NCBI GenBank assembly: GCA_030386875.1
Contig: CM059576.1
Coordinates: forward strand, 61,007,581 to 61,071,580
Source: Morinoia aosen
Taxonomy: Eukaryota > Arthropoda > Malacostraca > Amphipoda > Talitridae
DNA: 64,000 bases
Reading direction: 5' to 3'
The position numbers and the translations under genes were made by a program. Positions 24,401 to 33,600 of the stretch are shown here, in pieces. The notes below the pieces were generated by a model. It worked only from the letters and a program-made list of their open reading frames with translations. It was not told where the DNA came from and ran no database searches. Numbering within the stretch: position 1 is the first letter of the stretch; each line of letters opens with the position of its first letter.

Positions 24401-27400
24401 ATAGTATTAAAGTAATGCGCGCAGAAAAGTGAATAAGCTTCAGGAGAAGCTGTTACCGTTGATTTTCGATGGGACTCTGATTACAGTTCATAATTTCATG
24501 TGGTGGAAATAATACCATTGATACCATGACGGTCAGAGTTTAGCATTGCAGATTGCGGTTGTCATTGTGCTGGCGAACAGAAGTACCATACGAGAGTAAT
24601 AATGAGAGGCGATAGATGCCCATTAATTAACCACACGTGGTGGTCTGGTAATTAGTTAGGAGTAAAGAGTAATAGAAAGGTAGAGTATGCAGAGCAGCAC
24701 GCATAATTTCATGTGCAGTACGAGTGAGTAGCCTATTTTTTTGCAATGGCTCAAGGCCGCGAGTAGCTCATGCTGTACCAACAAGGCAATGAACTCTACC
24801 AAGGCGATACATACGCCAGACAGTGAGGCGCCGTATTTCCGGTGGCTTTGGCTGGCAACAGTTGACAGCTGATATACGACAGCGTGGCTATGAATATGAC
24901 TGGTGAATAGTCATGAATTAGATGTGTTTTGAACAATTGACGAATAATTGAATAGTGGAAACTAATTAAAAGTAAATCAAAATTTGATTTATTTCTTAGT
25001 TATTTGTTAACCGAGAGAGGCTGTTTTTAATGTTTTTTGAGAACGTTTACGATCTAGTGCGTCATAACAGTCATTTTTGCAAGCCTTCTGGAATTTCATA
25101 ATCAGTAAAGTTTCATGCTATGTAATTTGAAATTAGTCAGACGTAAAAGAATGCAAAATTTATCGTCAAGTCTCCCAAAGTTTCCACGGGATAATTTACA
25201 ACTAATTGAACGATTAAAATTTAGAGTATTTGACGTCAATATTGATTTTCACTTTGACAACTTTCCGTGAATGTACCGTAAAAAGTATGTTCTTATGTAT
25301 TCAATTGTGTCTTTTTGTTGTATTTGCTTATGCTTCATGTTAACCTCGTATATGCTTTAGTATTTAACTTTTTTGTTTAACCTTAACGTGATATGTGAAA
25401 TGTAAAGTAACCGTTCACAGTATGAAAGTATAACAAGAGCAGAATAACAATGTTCTTAAGTTCTTATGTTCGTGTGTAGAAGCCGCACGTGATTGTTGGC
25501 ATGTTTTGCGAGAATTGACGACTTTGCACATATTTAAATCTTTTTTCGCCATGCATTGTCTGGGAACGTTTCAAGTGCGCACTCTCATGTCTCGATGACA
25601 ATTAATATGCTGAATTCACACTTTAAATACAGATTGGAAATTCTAGCGACATCCGGTTGCTGATGCCGAGATTTTAACGAAGAGACTGAGTGTTTTCGAT
25701 CTCTCAAGAAATTAAACGCCTATTCGGAATTCAGCTGATATTTATTGAGTCAGCATTCATTTTCTGAGAAAACTTAAATGATAATGAGAGACTTTTTCTT
25801 GTTGGACATTTAACCCTTTAACGCCCCAGAGGACACCAGTGTCCTCTTTCAAAATTCCCCTTCAATATATTTTATTTCTTATTCAATTAGTTCCCTAATG
25901 TGTTCTTTGAAGTTCTCTGCCGAGTGGCAGTTCTTATCCCATCCTGATATCGGTGACTGCCAGATGCCAGCGCCAGTTTAGTGACGGTGGTTGTGTTAAC
26001 GGTAATACGAGTACAAAAATTCGGACGTTAAAGGGTTAAATCATTGACTTAAGTTTTGAGAATGTTTACTCGTCATTAACTAAATAGTAAGATTCGTTAT
26101 GGATCAATCTGATACTAAAGGTGTTTCTCATTTTACTTTATTCAAGCATTCATGTACTAAATTTTGCGCTTTAGCCATGCTAATCTTCTCGTATTTTTCC
26201 CAATTTCATTTCGCACGGGTGCGAGCGGTAACACATCTTGTAACACGGGAACATGGTACATGTACATGGCCTCGCGTGGGTGTACAAAAGCAGAGCCTGG
26301 CGCCAGAGCGCCTGTCAACAAACAAATGCGGCCTTGACGGCAGTTAAGCCACCGCGCGCAGTCAAGAGATTACTGAAATTCACCTTCGCGCGCAGTGATT
26401 TCAAAAGAGTAACTTACTTTGAAGATTTAATGTGGTGTTAATATTTTACAGTGTTACTTTACCAACGTGGGTGTTGCTAACGTGGTTTAAGTATATTTAG
26501 AAACTTGAAAGTAGGTAATTATAAATTCAGTCGTTCAAAAATTATGGACTTTGTTTACATTTTATTACGCTTACATTACGATAGTTTGAACAGTTTAGTG
26601 ATTATTCTTTTATTTTTGCAGGGTGCGAAACCCGATTTTCATATTCATACTTGATGTTCTAAACTAGCGTGTGTTCGATTTTGTTACGTATTTTCTCATA
26701 TCTTACTCCACGTTCTATATCATTATGTTACCCATAGAATTTAGTCATACGATTTTACGGCACTCTGTTTATTCCGATTAATGTTTTAACCAATAGTGGA
26801 AAAGTTCTGTTCTAATTGGTGCGATGTTTGGCTTTAATATTATAACAATCAATAACAATAACATACGCGTATGATAACAATAACATTATCTAACTTCTAT
26901 TTTTAAGTCTACGGTAACGCAGACGATGTTTTGAATGTTTTTCTTTTTGGTGAAAACTTTAATGATTCTTCAATTTGATATCCACCTAATTTCATTATCT
27001 TTTCTGAATTATTTTTCGTTACCTACGAGGTAATAGCGCTGTCCATTATAAAATTTTACGAAATTGCCTTGCCGAAGAACTCGTGTTTTACTTTGCAGTT
27101 AATCTATAAACCCTATAATCACAAGATTAATTTAGTTGCTAGTAGTAGTACGTGTATGTATGCGTGACTTTACTAACGTCAAGTAACGATTTTCAAGCAA
27201 ATTGATGATGTTTGCTGTAGAGGTATTTGCTGTGGCCACGATTTCGAAATTATCCTTGTGATTACTTGATGTCTAAATTGTTTGTCATTTACAAAATTGT
27301 TGCGACATTACACTTTTAATTGCGAGAGAAGCGAAATTATTTGTCGAAATTATTCGTTTGGACCAATGGTTGTTTTAATGAGATTATCTGGCGTTTCATT

Positions 27401-29481
27401 TACTTCCCTTTGCTGTGTCTTGTTGACGTAAGTAAGTATATTGTAAGTTCAATAGTTGTGCTGTTATTTTTTGTAGCAGCTGGTGTTTTATTTATTTTCA
27501 TGTTGAGGATACGGGCATTATGTTATATCGCTTCAGCGCCTTTATACTCCCAGCTTGTGTTGCGGCTTGTGTTCATACTTATTGAGCTAAGTACTGTTAC
27601 TAAATTTGACCAAATTTATTCGTATTGATCTTTTAAGGATGAAGAAAAACGATTCAACTAGGTACCAGTGTATTCCCGAGTTAATAGAATTACTTTCGAG
27701 CAGTACACACATGTAAGGCGGATTTGGTTTTTAAATTTAGAGTTTGTGTTTTTTCCGCCGGAATATTGTTTTTGGATGTATTGTTTATTGCCCGAATATT
27801 ATTCATAGCTAAGTACCTAAAATTGTTGGAGGGGGGAGGTAATGTGCACGCGCGCATACTCTCGCCCCCCCTACCCTAAGCACCTCAGAGGCCAGAGGTC
27901 TTATAAGCGGTGAGCTCTTTAGGGCCCGCGCATTTGGTCCGCATCCCTACCTGTACAACATCGCTACCAGTAAACGTCGCAGTTGACCAGCGCATCTCTA
28001 CCCCTTTGGCCTTCACATGTTTCCAATTTGGTACTTCGCATGCTATTTTATTCGAATTCAATGTTAAAATTGAGGATCCCGTAATTTAAAAATTTTCTCG
28101 AGATATGTGAATAAGTTTGAAAATTATTTGTCTTCAATTTCCAGGTCTCATTAACTTGGGGCAGGAATCTGAACTTTTCGAAAATAAGTCAAAATGAGTC
28201 GGAGATAGCTTCACATAATTATAATATTCGTATTTTTTTATCATAGAGTTGAAATCAGATCGACTTTAGACAGCAGTTGAGTGTAGTAACCAGATAACTT
28301 CTCAGTGCAAATGATTATTCAATTAGTTTATTGTACTATCACGGGAGAAGTTTTCGACAAGCGTTTCTTGAATTCAAACAATTTATACGGTCTATTTTTA
28401 CTAACTTAACTGGATCTTCCTTCTAAGCTGCAGAAGTGAAACTGTTCAAGTAGTCCTAGCATGCAGTCGACCTTACCTCGAAGCCGTGATGGTGGTCATG
28501 CTCATACCGTCTCCCAAAAAGATGATCACATTTTTGGCGACGTTATTATTTTCTGTCCTTGATAAACTCTCCGCTAGTTCATCTTGAGCCTCTGCGTACC
28601 AGAAATCCTTATCTGTAAGAATGAAATTGCTCTACTGAATTAAACACTTACAGTTTTTCAAGAACTAATATACGGCAGTTTTCGTGTGAAATAAGGTTGA
28701 GGAGCAAAATCTGCTGGTATGAATAATTATTGTGAGATTCCATGCTTTATCCAGTGACTAATCAAAGCTGTTAATTTCACTTTAACTTGATCGACGACTT
28801 CACGAGCTTAAAAGTAGTAAAAAGAGGAAATCGTGTTGAGTTGCCTAAACGTTGCTTGAGTCTGATCATTCGACCGCAACACCGTTCGTTATTTACATCA
28901 TATAATGGTAATGCCATGACATCTTTCACCTTCCTGGCTCTAATAATTTGTGTAACCTCAGCCATCATTATTACCGTCTGAGAACAAGATAAAAGAAATT
29001 TGCTTAGTAGCAAGCTATTCTCAAATATGGTGCTGCTATAGCGTGAGGTCTACTACACTGTTGCATGAGATGTACCTCTAGCATGAGGTTAGGTTAGGAT
29101 GGATATTACTTATTTCCATGTATATGATGTAGCAATTAATATTTAGTTTGCACATCTCATATGGCGCCTTCACTGCATAGAGATATATGGCAGTAGACCT
29201 TACGCTATAGTAGCACCCTCAAGTAATTTTACAGACATGATTGGCCTCGTCAAAAGAAATGAATAAACAGTCGAAGAATCAAGGAGGAACTGCTCTTTAG
29301 CTAATTAATTAATATATAGGTTAGTAACTATGGTCGGAAAAACTGCATAATAATAGAAGTTACCTTCTCCCGCGCGAGGCGTAGGGAAGACTTCGACGCC
29401 CTCGGGAACGACAGGTCTGGACAAGTAGGTGCAGTCCGACATGGCCGCGAGAGCCAGAAGTAAAGCAAGTCTACTCGCCAT
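3351..29481 (-). CDS. Alkaline phosphatase, 5' part of gene (8 exons, 3' end outside window)
   Basis: Alkaline phosphatases are Zn/Mg phosphomonoesterases; insect forms are usually secreted or GPI-anchored on epithelia. Eight exons join in frame (922 nt, about 307 residues) with GT/AG sites and matching phases. Visible landmarks are a hydrophobic N-terminal signal, [13 protein letters not shown] (residues 40-52), the metal-site FLGDGMS (Asp74), the nucleophile motif [14 protein letters not shown] (Ser124), [13 protein letters not shown], and RVTHATP (His186), followed by the IMGGG segment. The remaining metal ligands lie in the C-terminal 200 or so residues expected beyond the left edge. The start is the ATG at 29481; an in-frame TTG upstream is not needed. 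Introns are 751, 17841, 1293, 731, 2830, 1399 and 364 bp. No frameshift or stop was found in the joined exons. Family assignment is firm; the paralogue is unknown. Confidence 0.93.
3809..3931 (-). CDS. Alkaline phosphatase exon 7
   Basis: The acceptor is CTGATGCAG|GTC and the donor CAGTGGAAG|GTAAAA; 123 nt, 41 codons. It encodes [13 protein letters not shown], the family's VILGGG strand-turn, followed by a segment ending [10 protein letters not shown], which matches the usual R.DG.NL...W region. Confidence 0.93.
5331..5506 (-). CDS. Alkaline phosphatase exon 6 (THATP metal site)
   Basis: The acceptor is ATGTACAG|GTTTCG and the donor TTCAAT|GTGAGA; 176 nt. It encodes [20 protein letters not shown], then a Cys-containing loop, [17 protein letters not shown]. 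His186 and Thr188 align with the His and Ser/Thr around the Mg site. It joins in phase 0 to exon 7. Confidence 0.95.
6471..6531. repeat. 25-bp tandem repeat, 2.4 copies
   Basis: The unit AGGACAGTACGTGGACAGTA plus CGTAC is repeated almost exactly. Inside each unit GACAGTACGT is itself doubled. It sits in intron 5 of the alkaline phosphatase gene. Confidence 0.85.
6940..7145 (+). pseudogene. Tc1-like transposase C-terminal remnant
   Basis: The frame at 6,954 onward reads [20 protein letters not shown], close to the Tc1 family's VLDWPAQSPDLNPIENLW block. An EEWKNL piece follows at about 7,088-7,105, which matches the usual EEW segment. Stops interrupt it before and after. The Glu of PIENLW, the third catalytic acidic residue of the DDE triad, is Lys here, so the copy is dead. 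It lies in intron 5 of the alkaline phosphatase gene, on the opposite strand. Confidence 0.75.
8337..8438 (-). CDS. Alkaline phosphatase exon 5
   Basis: The acceptor used here is GTGCAG|GTGTAG and the donor AGAGCAG|GTGAGC; 102 nt. It encodes [13 protein letters not shown] and [16 protein letters not shown]. The latter matches the family's highly conserved SSIAEWAQAAGKRTG-type helix. A nearer upstream AG (TATAG|TTGG) would break the frame from exon 4, so the GTGCAG acceptor is preferred. Confidence 0.93.
9170..9257 (-). CDS. Alkaline phosphatase exon 4 (catalytic serine)
   Basis: The acceptor is CACTCATAG|ACG and the donor CGAGTG|GTAAGT; 88 nt. It encodes [20 protein letters not shown] and GVKTNYYTS. 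The V-x-D-S-A-S-T-A-T string fits the alkaline phosphatase active-site signature, with Ser124 as the phosphorylated nucleophile. Confidence 0.95.
10551..10635 (-). CDS. Alkaline phosphatase exon 3
   Basis: The acceptor is TTTGTCAG|GATC and the donor ATCAAG|GTAACA; 85 nt. It encodes RIYKGQ, then [18 protein letters not shown], which matches the conserved YKGQ...GE...LAWEQFP region of the family. It is separated from exon 2 by a 17.8-kb intron full of mobile elements. It ends in phase 0. Confidence 0.93.
12955..13278. repeat. Imperfect inverted repeat, arms of about 95 bp
   Basis: The core arms 13,009-13,051 and 13,180-13,222 are complementary with only two mismatches (GTATCATTGGATGCGGG... and its reverse complement). 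Weaker pairing continues outward through CTTCTTCTCC/GGAGGAGAAG. A spacer of about 128 bp separates the cores. It may be a fold-back MITE remnant or could form an RNA hairpin if transcribed. No target duplication was recognised. Confidence 0.7.
14434..14663. mobile_element. piggyBac-type MITE, copy 1
   Basis: A 222-bp body (14,438-14,659) is flanked by TTAA on both sides. Terminal inverted repeats are CCCTTTAACG / CGTTAAAGGG. TTAA target sites with CCC/GGG ends are characteristic of piggyBac elements. An internal palindrome GAGGACACCAGTGTCCTC lies just inside the left end. There is no coding capacity. A copy of the same length, differing at only a few bases, is at 25,814-26,035. Confidence 0.85.
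16344..17052 (+). pseudogene. LINE ORF1 (frameshifted)
   Basis: The first frame opens at ATG 16,344 ([13 protein letters not shown]). It has a coiled coil over about residues 35-95 (heptads such as [19 protein letters not shown]) and stops at 16,703. The frame then continues one base phase away ([20 protein letters not shown]) to 17,052, with an Arg/Lys-rich RRM/CTD-like part ([19 protein letters not shown]). The two halves together form a normal LINE ORF1 chaperone layout. The break is near GATGAAGACTAGACAG, so a small deletion is likely. Confidence 0.75.
17658..20893 (+). pseudogene. LINE ORF2: AP-type endonuclease and reverse transcriptase (broken)
   Basis: ATG 17,658. The endonuclease shows SVLCWNCRS (Asn56), FTESWLDD (Glu85), YRPP (159-162) and SDHFPV (Asp259, His260). 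The usual GDFN is GAFN (Ala193), so a catalytic Asp is lost. The frame breaks near 18,950 at an A6 run and resumes with RT motifs [10 protein letters not shown] and [11 protein letters not shown]. The SINE interrupts at 19,507-19,800. The RT then continues with [38 protein letters not shown] (about 20,126) and CKFLGIIID. Between SLNIEKN and KEIEETN about 20-30 residues of the usual thumb spacing appear missing. The C-terminus ends at TAG 20,893. Not functional. Confidence 0.9.
19507..19800 (+). mobile_element. tRNA-derived SINE inserted in the LINE RT domain
   Basis: LINE coding stops at GCTGTATT and resumes at TTAAATCATTTACAG, with 294 bp of unrelated sequence between. The insert has a tRNA-like head: an A-box-like TGGTATAAGTTCTG (about 19,528) and a B-box-like GGGATCGAGTC (about 19,562). 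A GC-rich body follows, ending in an (ATT)n tail at about 19,788-19,800. Target duplication cannot be resolved because the tail overlaps it. No second copy was found in the window. Confidence 0.8.
21061..22048. other. Non-coding spacer with a short duplication
   Basis: No gene. A direct repeat of GATTCATAAGAAGCGTTATG occurs at about 21,793 and 21,841 (period about 48 bp, region 21,789-21,863). The rest is AT-rich and may include the LINE 3' UTR tail at its start. Confidence 0.55.
22049..22157. repeat. Compact hairpin, arms of about 48 bp, 11-nt loop
   Basis: The arms 22,049-22,097 and 22,109-22,157 pair with a few mismatches. Each arm carries two TTTTTCGCCGCC / GGCGGCGAAAAA-like blocks around a TGCAT core. 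The termini read CCCAGTC...GACTGGG. It is probably a very small MITE. Confidence 0.8.
22404..22573 (+). repeat. 5' LTR
   Basis: It begins TGTGCACGCGCG and ends GGCCTTCACA. It contains a C-run and a TATA-like TTATAAG (22,458-22,464), followed by a GC-rich start region with GGGCCCGCGC. It matches 27,843-28,017. Confidence 0.85.
22574..22593 (+). other. Candidate primer-binding site
   Basis: TGGTGGCCAGAGAG starts one base after the LTR. The leading TGG is complementary to the CCA end of a tRNA, as expected. The tRNA was not identified. Confidence 0.5.
22594..23025 (+). other. Leader of LTR element ending at a splice donor
   Basis: Purine/AC-rich sequence (CTACAGAG, GACAACGACAAC) ends at ATAAG|GTAAGTAACG, a near-consensus donor at 23,026. 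The longest open frame from here is about 85 codons, lacks an ATG start and resembles nothing. It suggests a spliced leader transcript driven by the LTR; inferred only. Confidence 0.4.
24221..24310. repeat. 15-bp minisatellite inside the LTR element
   Basis: About six units of GTAAATCCAGAAGAG, drifting to GTAAACCCAGAG. Open frames across it on both strands are simple consequences of the repeat. Confidence 0.85.
25810..26039. mobile_element. piggyBac-type MITE, copy 2 (inside the LTR element)
   Basis: A 222-bp body (25,814-26,035) with TTAA on both sides and the same CCCTTTAACG / CGTTAAAGGG ends. It differs from copy 1 at only a few bases (for example TTCCTTAA versus TTCCCTAA). It is nested in the LTR element, so it arrived later. 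Confidence 0.87.
27828..27839 (+). other. Polypurine tract of LTR element
   Basis: GGAGGGGGGAGG lies three bases before the right LTR. It is the expected plus-strand primer site. Confidence 0.8.
27843..28017 (+). repeat. 3' LTR
   Basis: It has the same TGTGCACGCGCG start and CCTTCACA end as the left copy. An extra CAGAGGC-like insertion follows AGCACCT. It is preceded by the polypurine tract. Confidence 0.85.
28477..28612 (-). CDS. Alkaline phosphatase exon 2 (N-terminal metal site)
   Basis: The acceptor is TTACAG|ATAAGG and the donor TCGAG|GTAAGG. The first two bases complete an Asp codon begun in exon 1. It encodes the [10 protein letters not shown] helix and [11 protein letters not shown], whose Asp74 corresponds to the Asp that binds both Mg and one Zn in animal alkaline phosphatases. 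It ends on a codon split 2+1 that becomes Arg85 with exon 3. Confidence 0.93.
29029..29217. mobile_element. 189-bp TIR element (MITE) in alkaline phosphatase intron 1
   Basis: The end 28 bp are inverted copies with three mismatches (GGTGCTGCTATAGCGTGAGG... against the right end). The interior is non-coding. Target duplication was not resolved. Family unknown. Confidence 0.7.
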
Positions 29482-29499
29482 GATCCTGCTCAATGGAGT
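29364..29499 (-). CDS. Alkaline phosphatase exon with start codon and signal peptide
   Basis: The coding part is 29481-29364 (39 codons plus 1 nt). It begins [17 protein letters not shown], a short hydrophobic signal peptide, followed by a Pro/Val-rich mature N-terminus. The donor reads GAGAAG|GTAACTT. On the minus strand an acceptor (CTCTTTGTAG|ACTCC) at 29501-29500 lies 18 nt upstream of the ATG. A separate non-coding leader exon upstream (higher coordinates) is therefore likely, but I could not place it. Confidence 0.85.
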
Positions 29500-30019
29500 C
29501 TACAAAGAGTTTAACCGGGTTATCAAAATGATTTAACACTTGGGAAATAGAGAGACATTATTTTTACCATACAGATTAAATCAAGTTTAAGCTTTCTGAA
29601 AAATTTCCTTATTTTTCATGGCGCTCCATGGGAGCCGCGTTTCTTACACGGACTCTTTGAATCAGCTATCAATTTTCAGCTGAATGTCAGTTGCGTTCGG
29701 TCTACCGCGATGATGGAAAAATGGTTTACAAGTGCGCATTGCGCATGCACCAGTACGTATAGATAGTATTTGCTCACCAGATGACTTAGTATCAGTTTCA
29801 GGAGCTACAACAAATTACAGAACGTTAAAATCAAAGCTTTCTGTGAAGTCACAGTTGTTAAGTATGACGAATAAAAGTTCTGAACTGAATTTCTCGATGA
29901 GTTGACGATTTTAGAATATAAAATGAAGTTAATTGTGAAATCCAAAGCATGAGTTGTACAGAGTGGTCAGAAGACGGAACTATCTACAGTAAATGTTAAA
30001 GTATGATTGAAAAGAATCT

Positions 30020-30690
30020 GAACTGTATTTATACAAGGAATCGCACAACAAGTACCAATTTGGCATTTAATCTCCTTCGAAGAAGTCTCATAGGGGAACC
30101 ACATGCGTAATTCAGCGCATTTTTTGTTGGTGGAAGCATTCATGGAACTCGTTTTCTGAAATACTCAGCAGCTGCCTCGTCGTATTCATTGGGTGTCCTC
30201 AACTGATTTTTTTCGATTTCGGTTCTTGTGATAAGCACTCGTCATTCAGTGCACCATGCGGAGCACTTTTTTGGGAAAACATAGCATCCTCCAGGTCTGA
30301 CAGCCCCAGAATTATTGCGTGATCTCGTCGCACGGGACGGGCTGTCATACCTGGAGGATGTAATGCTTTCTAGAAATAGCTGCTGCACTAGGTGCGCTGA
30401 ATGAGTAGGTAATTCGCGATGTTGCAATTTCTACGCTCTGAAAGCACGGACTTCTATCCTTTCGCAACGAGTAGAATTCTGCGCAAGTGCTGCAACTCTT
30501 CACAGTAGTACTTCGTGTTCATTGTCTAGCCTGGACGAGCATAATAATCATAAACAATAATGTTGTGGTTTATGAAAACGGTGACCAATGCCTTGACTGA
30601 TTCGTGCGTTCTTTTGTTCCAGTGACGTTGAGGATCTTTCATTGTGAAGGCTGAACCTCGGTTTCAGGAACACATACCTATATATATAGG
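30020..30690 (-). pseudogene. mariner-like transposase remnant
   Basis: Reading the minus strand from about 30,660 gives SVKALVTVFINHNIIVYDYY, then ARPG, stop, TMNTKYYCEELQHLRRILL. This fits the mariner K.L.TVF.D..GI....LP.G.T.N..YY...L..L segment around the middle catalytic Asp. Stops occur in frame, and that Asp position reads Asn. Further downstream ENEFHECFHQQKMR...FFEGD resembles the family's C-terminal F..CF...R......YFEGD. A hairpin at 30,242-30,404 sits in between. Not functional. The N-terminus was not found. Confidence 0.6.
30242..30404. repeat. Hairpin, arms of about 65 bp
   Basis: The left arm 30,242-30,306 pairs imperfectly with the right arm 30,337-30,404. The best block is CATCCTCCAGGT.TGACAGCCC. 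The 30-nt loop includes CACGGGAC. It lies within the mariner-like ruin. Confidence 0.65.
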
Positions 30691-30699
30691 CACATGATT

Positions 30700-33600
30700 A
30701 GTCACCAGTTATGCAAACTTTAAAAAGTTATTTGCCCAAATTTGTGGCAATATTCAAGCTAAATTACCTCGGTTATATTCAGTGTGACGATTGCATGCTA
30801 GTGTCGTTTCTCCCAAGCAATACTGTGATGCTATGAGAAATATGGGACTCTGAAAATTGAGGTGTCTGCGCAATAGTGGTCAAGATCGACTTGTTGAAGT
30901 TGGCTTTACTACCTTTTGTTCTTTGGTTCTACGTATTACTATCAACCCAGTCCTGATATTTTTTTTATCACACTTGCTACGTAGCTAATCAAGGGTTGTC
31001 TCTTCTCCCACTGAAAATTTTGAAATCGTTAGGAAAATTTACGTTCTTGTGGTCCGCTACAAGTACGTAACATGAAGTAACAAGTGGTTGCGCAATACGA
31101 GGCACGAGTAGAATTGGTTTTATAACTTATTCAAACATGCTCACAGGCATTGCTGTTTTATTGCAGTTTGTATTCGATACCTAAATGCAGTCTTCAAAAA
31201 TTTTATTTTGTAACAACATGCTTGATATATTTATAATCAACTATTCCGCCTGTAGCCCATTGGTACGTGTTGCTAAAATGACTATTTTGTGAAAAATTTC
31301 ACTGAGAAAACGAATATTGTCATGAGATAGTATCCACAATGAAATGTTTGTGAACTTTAATTTTTTTTTGCTCTTCCTGAAAGCAGCAAACTGACATGTC
31401 TCTTCGTATAACAAAGAAAAAATTATGGACGCTATCGAACCAGGCTAGCATGTAAAAAAAGCGATCTAGACTATCAAACTTTTATAGTAAACGAGTATAA
31501 GACCACTCGTGGAACGTTCGGTCAGATTTTCTATTCAAGGAATAGTTGAAAATGTTTGCATAAAATAGATATTCACCAGAGGTTGTACACTGAATATAGA
31601 TTGTGGTATTTTTGAAATTTTACGTTCAATAACTTATAAAAGCCGGGAGCTGAATTTTACCCTATAGTGTTAGTGAGGGAAGAGTGTTCAATTTCATTTC
31701 GCCCTATATTATTACTTGAGGCTGATTGTGCATAGCGATAAGCAAGCCAACTAGCCGACAAATAAACAAAGGAGCCTTTCAGATTATCAGTGACGACCAG
31801 TGAATATGTTTTGACGACCATCAGGCTGCTAACATAACTCATACATGAGAAGTAGTCCTCGTATTTGTAACAAATCATAAACGCAATAAGAGTGTTGGAG
31901 TTGGAAATATGCGCCAATGTTATTGCTGACGATGTAGCTGCATAACTTCACTAAAGATTTGCGCTATTCGATCAGAAATAAAAACTCATAAAATACGAGT
32001 GTCTGATTCAGAAGAAACATTTGCTAAGGTTGCGACTCCCTTTACAAAAACAGTTTATATCCAATAACAATGATAAAAACTCTTAAGAAACGCTTCATTT
32101 TGATAAAACATTCTTAATTATTACGGAGAGAAAAACTTGATTAATTCTTTTGCGGGTACTCCAACTCGGATCTAATGTAAGAAAAAGCAATAGAGAACAA
32201 AATAGAGAACTGTTGAAGATTTTAGGAGATTAATCATTCTGAAATCACTCACACATCAGTCAGATTCATCTAAATAGGCCATTCAAATTGTTTTTTCAAG
32301 ACTCGCTTTCTTCAATTTTTTCTTTCGTAACATTCACGCTTTCAGCTTGTTCAACAAGCAATTTTCCATAAATGCTAAAACCTATAGAAGTGAAAATGGT
32401 TTTACCACCGCACTAAGAGCCATTAAACATTGGCTTGACGCTATAATACATTCGGCACCTATAGTAAGATAGTTCATCTGATCAACAACTATTATTTCAA
32501 AGCTCTTAGCGCAACTTAAAAATACATGCAGAAGTTTCTTATAGGTGAGCCAAGAAAGTTAGTAATTTTGTTGGTGCAAATACGGCCTAATGAAGCGTCT
32601 TGAGTAGATCTGAGACTCGCCTCTGGGAACAGAAACCGAAATATGAACGACTCCCTAGACTACAAAGAATTGACTCATTCGTGTTCAATGATTGAAAGAG
32701 CATGTGCATATGGAAAAGAGTTATTAAGTAGATTTCTTGGAAATCTTACTTACTGGAGATAAAATAATCAACGTAACTCAAAGAAATTATGAAAAATTGT
32801 TTTCAAATTGTAAACAAAAATTTAAAATACGCTTAAATATACAAACGGCGGTGTAAGAATTGTAACTATTATAGATTTTTTGAAAATATAACATTCCCAC
32901 TAAAATTTCAAACATGATGCAGGTTAAAATCATGACGAACAAATGAGAGAAAGAACAAATCATGACGAACAATCATTTTGTCTCGAATGTAGTTTTTTTT
33001 TGTAAATGAACTGTAAAATTTGACGATCGAAATAACTAGGAACTGAATAGAAAATTGTAAGAAACGTGCTTTCGAAACCATGGTTCTTACTTGAACTGTA
33101 TTCCCCAGTTGACGAGGTCCGTACTTTGAAAATATTATTACCCATTTAAAAGAAGACATGTCTATGCTACGCACACCTCACAAATAATTTGAGCGTAGTG
33201 CTTCCATTATAGGGCTTCTCGCAGTCGTCCGAGATTATACGTACTAATACTCCACAGAGGTGCGAAAAATTTAAAGCGATGTTTTAGTTCGAATTCAGAA
33301 TAGATTTTTCCATCCTTTTCCAAATAGAAACGGCGGTTCTTTTGCTGAAAGGAACAGTCTGTACTACTTCATTATCCAGTTTATCAGCACAGGCTCCTAC
33401 AAATGATATCTGAAACTATTTGCTCACCCTGAACACACGGTGGATTTTTGTTTCGCATTAAACTTTTTCCAGTATTTCCTAGCTGCTAATAAAACAATTT
33501 TCGCGATAGAATGACGTAGTTTTTCTAGTGTTGTCAGATGTAAAGCTGTCCCTCAGTAATTTTATCAGTGACCTTCATGCTATCCAATATTTTTTCACAC

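Larger units (their letters stand above)
22404..28017 (+). mobile_element. LTR retroelement without gag/pol (LARD-like)
   Basis: Two direct repeats of 170 and 175 bp (22,404-22,573 and 27,843-28,017) start TGTG and end CACA. A primer-binding-like TGG site follows the left repeat and a polypurine tract precedes the right one. This is the architecture of an LTR retrotransposon. The interior of about 5.2 kb has no gag, protease, RT or integrase motif. It carries an AC-rich leader ending in a splice donor, a 15-bp minisatellite and a later piggyBac-type MITE. Repeats differ by roughly ten substitutions plus indels, so it is not recent. Flanking target duplications were not recognised. Orientation comes from PBS and PPT. 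Confidence 0.8.

Noticed and set aside
27320-27628. 102-codon hydrophobic frame near the 3' LTR (env-like position)
   Set aside because: It begins at a TTG. Hydrophobicity follows from T-rich DNA, and there are no Cys pattern, cleavage site or signal features.
29482-29493. Upstream in-frame TTG as the alkaline phosphatase start
   Set aside because: The ATG at 29,481 gives a good signal peptide. The TTG is only 12 nt upstream, and non-ATG starts are unlikely in this setting.
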